Source of the DNA: Xiphophorus maculatus | Lineage: Eukaryota > Chordata > Actinopteri > Cyprinodontiformes > Poeciliidae | Direction: 5' to 3' | DNA length: 64,000 nt | Assembly (NCBI RefSeq): GCF_002775205.1 | Contig: NC_036443.1 | Coordinates: 14,209,373 to 14,273,372, forward strand | In this document: one piece after another, positions 60,985 to 64,000 of the stretch | Layout: the number at the start of each line of letters is the position of its first letter | Position numbering within the stretch: the stretch's first letter is position 1 | Program-made: the position numbers and the translations under genes | The notes under the pieces: model-generated | What the model was told of the DNA's origin: nothing | Database searches by the model: none | What the model saw: the letters and a program-made list of their open reading frames with translations, nothing else

Positions 60985-61180
60985 TCTACATGGTAAGTGA
61001 GTTCATCCTGTAATTGGGCAGTTACCGGTTCAAATCCGCGCTCTGTCTGTCTCTGTGTCCTTGAGCAAGAAACTTCACATGCCTGGCCTGCAGGTGGAGG
61101 TCAAAGGGCATGGTGGCACCAGTGCATGAGTGCCTCAGGTTAGCTGTAAAGCATTGATCCTTTTAAGTGGTGATGTCTTA
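60985..61180 (+). repeat. SINE-like repeat fragment in the asb8 5'UTR intron
   Basis: Contains ggttcaaatcc (61027-61037), a good RNA polymerase III B-box. It is followed by gctctgtctgtctctgtgtc and cttgagcaagaaacttcaca, a string I recognise from a common fish repeat. No convincing A-box or tRNA fold was found, so it may be only a tail portion. Confidence 0.4.
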
Positions 61181-61357
61181 AACGCGATCAGTTAGGACGT
61201 CCATTTAGATGAAATCGGGAACAACCTGAGCGCTTATTACTAAGGTATTCCATGATCTCATTATGTTTCGCAGTGTGTAACCCAAACATTTAAAAAAATT
61301 GTCTTCCAGTGTGCCGAAGTGTCACCCCTGCCTGGGTGCCATGGTCCTCTGTTACAC

Positions 61358-62074
61358 ATGAGCTCTACTATGTGGTACATCATGCAGAGCATTCAGAGTA
61401 AATACTCCTTGTCCGAGCGGCTCATCCGCACCATCGCCGCCATCCGCTCATTTCCACACGACAACGTGGAGGATCTGATTCGTAAGGTATGTTGCTTATC
61501 ATGCTTGGAGTAAAAAATAAAAAAAAAAGTCTCCTGGCTGTTTTGACGTTTTCTATGTCCGACCCTTCTTAGGGCGCTGACGTAAACCGGATGCATGGGA
61601 CCCTCAAACCCCTTCACTGTGCCTGTATGGTAGCTGATGCCGACTGTGTGGAGCTGCTGTTGGAGAAGGGCGCAGAGGTGGGTTTATTTCCACGCATTTT
61701 AGATGAATATTCAGCTCTCCAGATAGAGATCACTCAGAGAGAGCTGAGCCTGTTTGTGCTTGTTGATCTGAAGCAGTGCTGTACAACAAGATGTGGCTTT
61801 TGAGCTTGTCTGCGGTGGTTATTCATAGCCCTGGAAAACAAGTGATGGTTATATTTTAGCAGGTTTCCGGGTTCCTGCGCAGTCTTGCCATGTCTAGAAA
61901 AGTACGGAATTTGATTTTCATAATTTTCCAAGTCTGATAAGGAAATAAAAGACAATTGGGGATAGAAGAGTTTTGATATTTTATTCAATCAACTAAAAGA
62001 TTATTTTAAAAAATCTGAAAAAAAACGACCTTTTATTTCCCTTCGGCTTTGGTTTTTGAGTTATTGACAGAAAT

Positions 62075-62110
<36 letters not shown>

Positions 62111-64000
62111 AAATTGAGTTTTTTCAGTTTTGAAAATCAAAAACGTAGAGATGAGTTAAAAGTAGTTTAGACAAAATTTGTGGAATAGAAATTGCACAAT
62201 GTTGACAGAAGTGCTCTTGTAATATCAGGGCAGGAGTAAATCAAGTCAAATGTATTTAAATAGCACATCTAAAACCAACTTCAGTTCACCAAATTGCTTT
62301 ACATAATAAAAAATTAACAATTAAACAACAAAATGAGCAAAATTAATCAATTAAAACACAGCCAACACACAGATGCCCTGCATAACTAGGGTTAAAAGCC
62401 ATTGAAAGGAAATGTGTTTTAAATGGAGGCTTAAACTGATTGATTTAGTAAGTTGGGGTGACACATGTGTCATCGGTTTAGTGAAAACACATGCGAACCA
62501 CAACATGCGTGATGCGCACTTCCTATGATTTTTTTCAGCAACAATGAATACACATGAAAGTTTTCATTTGGTCGGGTTCAAAGTTGGTTAATCTGTTTGG
62601 ACTGACAAGCTATTAGTTTGTTTACTTGCTTCCTAACACACCACAGTTTGTCACTGAAAGCCAAAGGAAACTTCGAATGGTTTTTCGGGAACTTAGCTAG
62701 AGTCAAAATGGACTGAAAACGAAAGTTTTGCACGAGAAAATGTGTTCATTATTCTAACAAAGTGACTCAGAAATGAGTCGTACTTTAAAAATAAAAACTC
62801 TAAACCCATTAAAGTAAGTTGATGTCTATACCGTCTTTAGTTTATTATTTACTAACTAGGAATAAATTGTTGTTTTTTGCTGTCTATGCCGCATGGGAGG
62901 TAGTTTTTGTGTATTTATAAAGGTGTATTAAAGATGCACTTATAAGGCCTATCCTAATTAATTTAAGATCTGAGCTGCCAATTCCAGTTTTTTTGTTTAC
63001 CACTCTCATTTTTTATTTGCATCAAGAGCTTTAACACCTAAAGAAAAATTTTGAATCCAAAAGAATTGTATTATAAAGTTTAACTCTATGCATAAAATAT
63101 ATGTTTTTTTAAATTATCTTAATGTTTTAATTTTAAATAGATGAAATGCATCTACTTAATGCAGATGCATAGTGGTCTATAAACCACTGTTTGTGGTTTA
63201 TAGACCACAAACAGTAAGAGTTCTTAGTTTCAATGAATTTAACAAAAACTAGAAATTTAGATTTTTTTTAGTTTGTGACCTTCAGATCACTGATTAGAGC
63301 TAATGAAGAAAAGATTGGCTTATTCCAATTTCCTGGTGACTGGTTGGGTCATTTCTGCTATTCACATGACAAAACTAAGCTGTTATTTGTACAGTAAAGG
63401 TCTAAAAGGCTGAAACCTGTCTTTCCAACAACTAAACCTTTTTACCTTCCTGTTGATATGATTCCTCCATCAGGTGAATGCTCTGGATGGTTATAACCGC
63501 ACGGCTCTGCACTACGCTGCAGAGAAGGACGAGAGCTGCGTGGAGCTGCTGTTGGAGTACGGCGCCCAGCCGAACGCGCTGGACGGCAACAAGGACACGC
63601 CCCTCCACTGGGCCGCCTTCAAAGACAACCCGGAGTGTGTGAGGGCCCTGCTGGAGAGCGGGGCCTGCCCCAATGCCCGGGACTACAACAATGACACGCC
63701 TTTGAGCTGGGCAGCAATGAAGGGCAATCTGGAGAGCGTCAAGGTTCTGTTAGACTACGGCGCCCAGGTCCATGTGACCAACCTGAAGGGTCAGACCCCT
63801 ATATCCCGGCTGGTGGCCCTGCTGGCCCGAGGCCTGGGCACGGAACAGGAGGAAGAGTGCTTGGAGCTGCTTTGCCGAGCGGCGGGGCGCTTCGAGATCC
63901 GGCGGCCTGACGGCACCCTTCCCAAGGAGCTGAGCAAAGACCCCCAGCTGCTGGCGAGGCTGTCCAACATGGTGGCTCAGGCGCCCACGCTGCGCTCGCT
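61358..64000 (+). CDS. asb8: Ankyrin repeat and SOCS box protein 8 (3' end outside the window)
   Basis: Exons: 61358-61486, 61573-61677, and 63474 to beyond 64000, all phase 0; 253 codons plus 2 nt are present of an expected 288 or so. The N-terminus MWYIMQSIQSKYSLSERLIR and the following AAIRSFPHDNVEDLIR are nearly identical to human ASB8. About four ankyrin repeats follow (GADVNRMHGTLKPLHCAC, YNRTALHYAAEKD, GNKDTPLHWAAFKD, YNNDTPLSWAAMKG). The C-terminal SOCS box, which recruits Elongin B/C and Cullin 5 for substrate ubiquitination, should lie past the right edge. Residue 43 is Lys where human has Gly, at the exon 1/2 junction. The last exon is markedly GC-rich compared with its introns. 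In human, ASB8 is beside PFKM; here larp4 and a transposon lie between. Confidence 0.96.
62078..62108. repeat. Short (TA)n tract
   Basis: About 31 bp of TA repeat in asb8 intron 2. Confidence 0.9.
63172..63208. repeat. Perfect 16-bp inverted repeat
   Basis: Arms gtggtctataaaccac (63172-63187) and gtggtttatagaccac (63193-63208) are exact reverse complements with a 5-nt loop. An overlapping palindrome continues to ctgtttgtgg...ccacaaacag. It lies in asb8 intron 2 with no adjacent coding sequence. Confidence 0.85.

Overview
This 64 kb window is vertebrate nuclear DNA, almost certainly from a teleost fish. It is AT-rich and intron-dense with GT-AG introns. It carries long (TA)n and (ATCT)n microsatellites, many small terminal-inverted-repeat elements typical of fish genomes, and an intact-looking piggyBac transposon. 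The conserved proteins read as fish orthologues of human genes. I cannot name the species from sequence alone.

Layout, left to right: (1) def6, minus strand, 11 coding exons, 269-14214, a Rho-family GTPase exchange factor of the SWAP-70/DEF6 type. (2) A head-to-head intergenic region with an (ATCT)n tract and a CCAAT/CHR-type cell-cycle promoter. (3) troap (tastin), plus strand, about 13 coding exons, 16452-22789. (4) A repeat-bearing spacer ending in a MEF2/TATA-type promoter. (5) pfkm, plus strand, 22 coding exons, 27014-36165, muscle-type 6-phosphofructokinase. (6) A spacer with a second (TA)n tract and a CpG-rich promoter. (7) larp4, plus strand, 16 coding exons, 38007-53382, a poly(A)/PABP-binding La-related protein, followed by a long AT-rich 3' region. 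(8) A piggyBac-like element whose transposase (two exons, 56969-58915) keeps every catalytic aspartate. (9) asb8, plus strand, 61358 to beyond the right edge, an ankyrin-repeat SOCS-box protein with an upstream non-coding exon.

I joined the exons by hand. In every gene the splice phases agree and the summed length is a multiple of three: def6 1860 nt/619 aa, troap 1833 nt/610 aa, pfkm 2364 nt/787 aa, larp4 2361 nt/786 aa. That is strong internal support for the models. The weakest junction is around troap exons 8-9.

The genes do not form one pathway: they cover cytoskeletal signalling, mitotic spindle function, glycolysis, mRNA stability and ubiquitin ligation. In human, PFKM and ASB8 are neighbours on 12q13, and TROAP and LARP4 lie on the same arm, so most of the window is a rearranged 12q13-like block. 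DEF6 (human 6p21) is out of place relative to that. Apart from the transposon I see no new multi-gene system. The best leads are the intact transposase, a pair of related exon-like cassettes in two larp4 introns, a duplicated two-exon module in troap, and promoter motif clusters that fit each gene's known expression.
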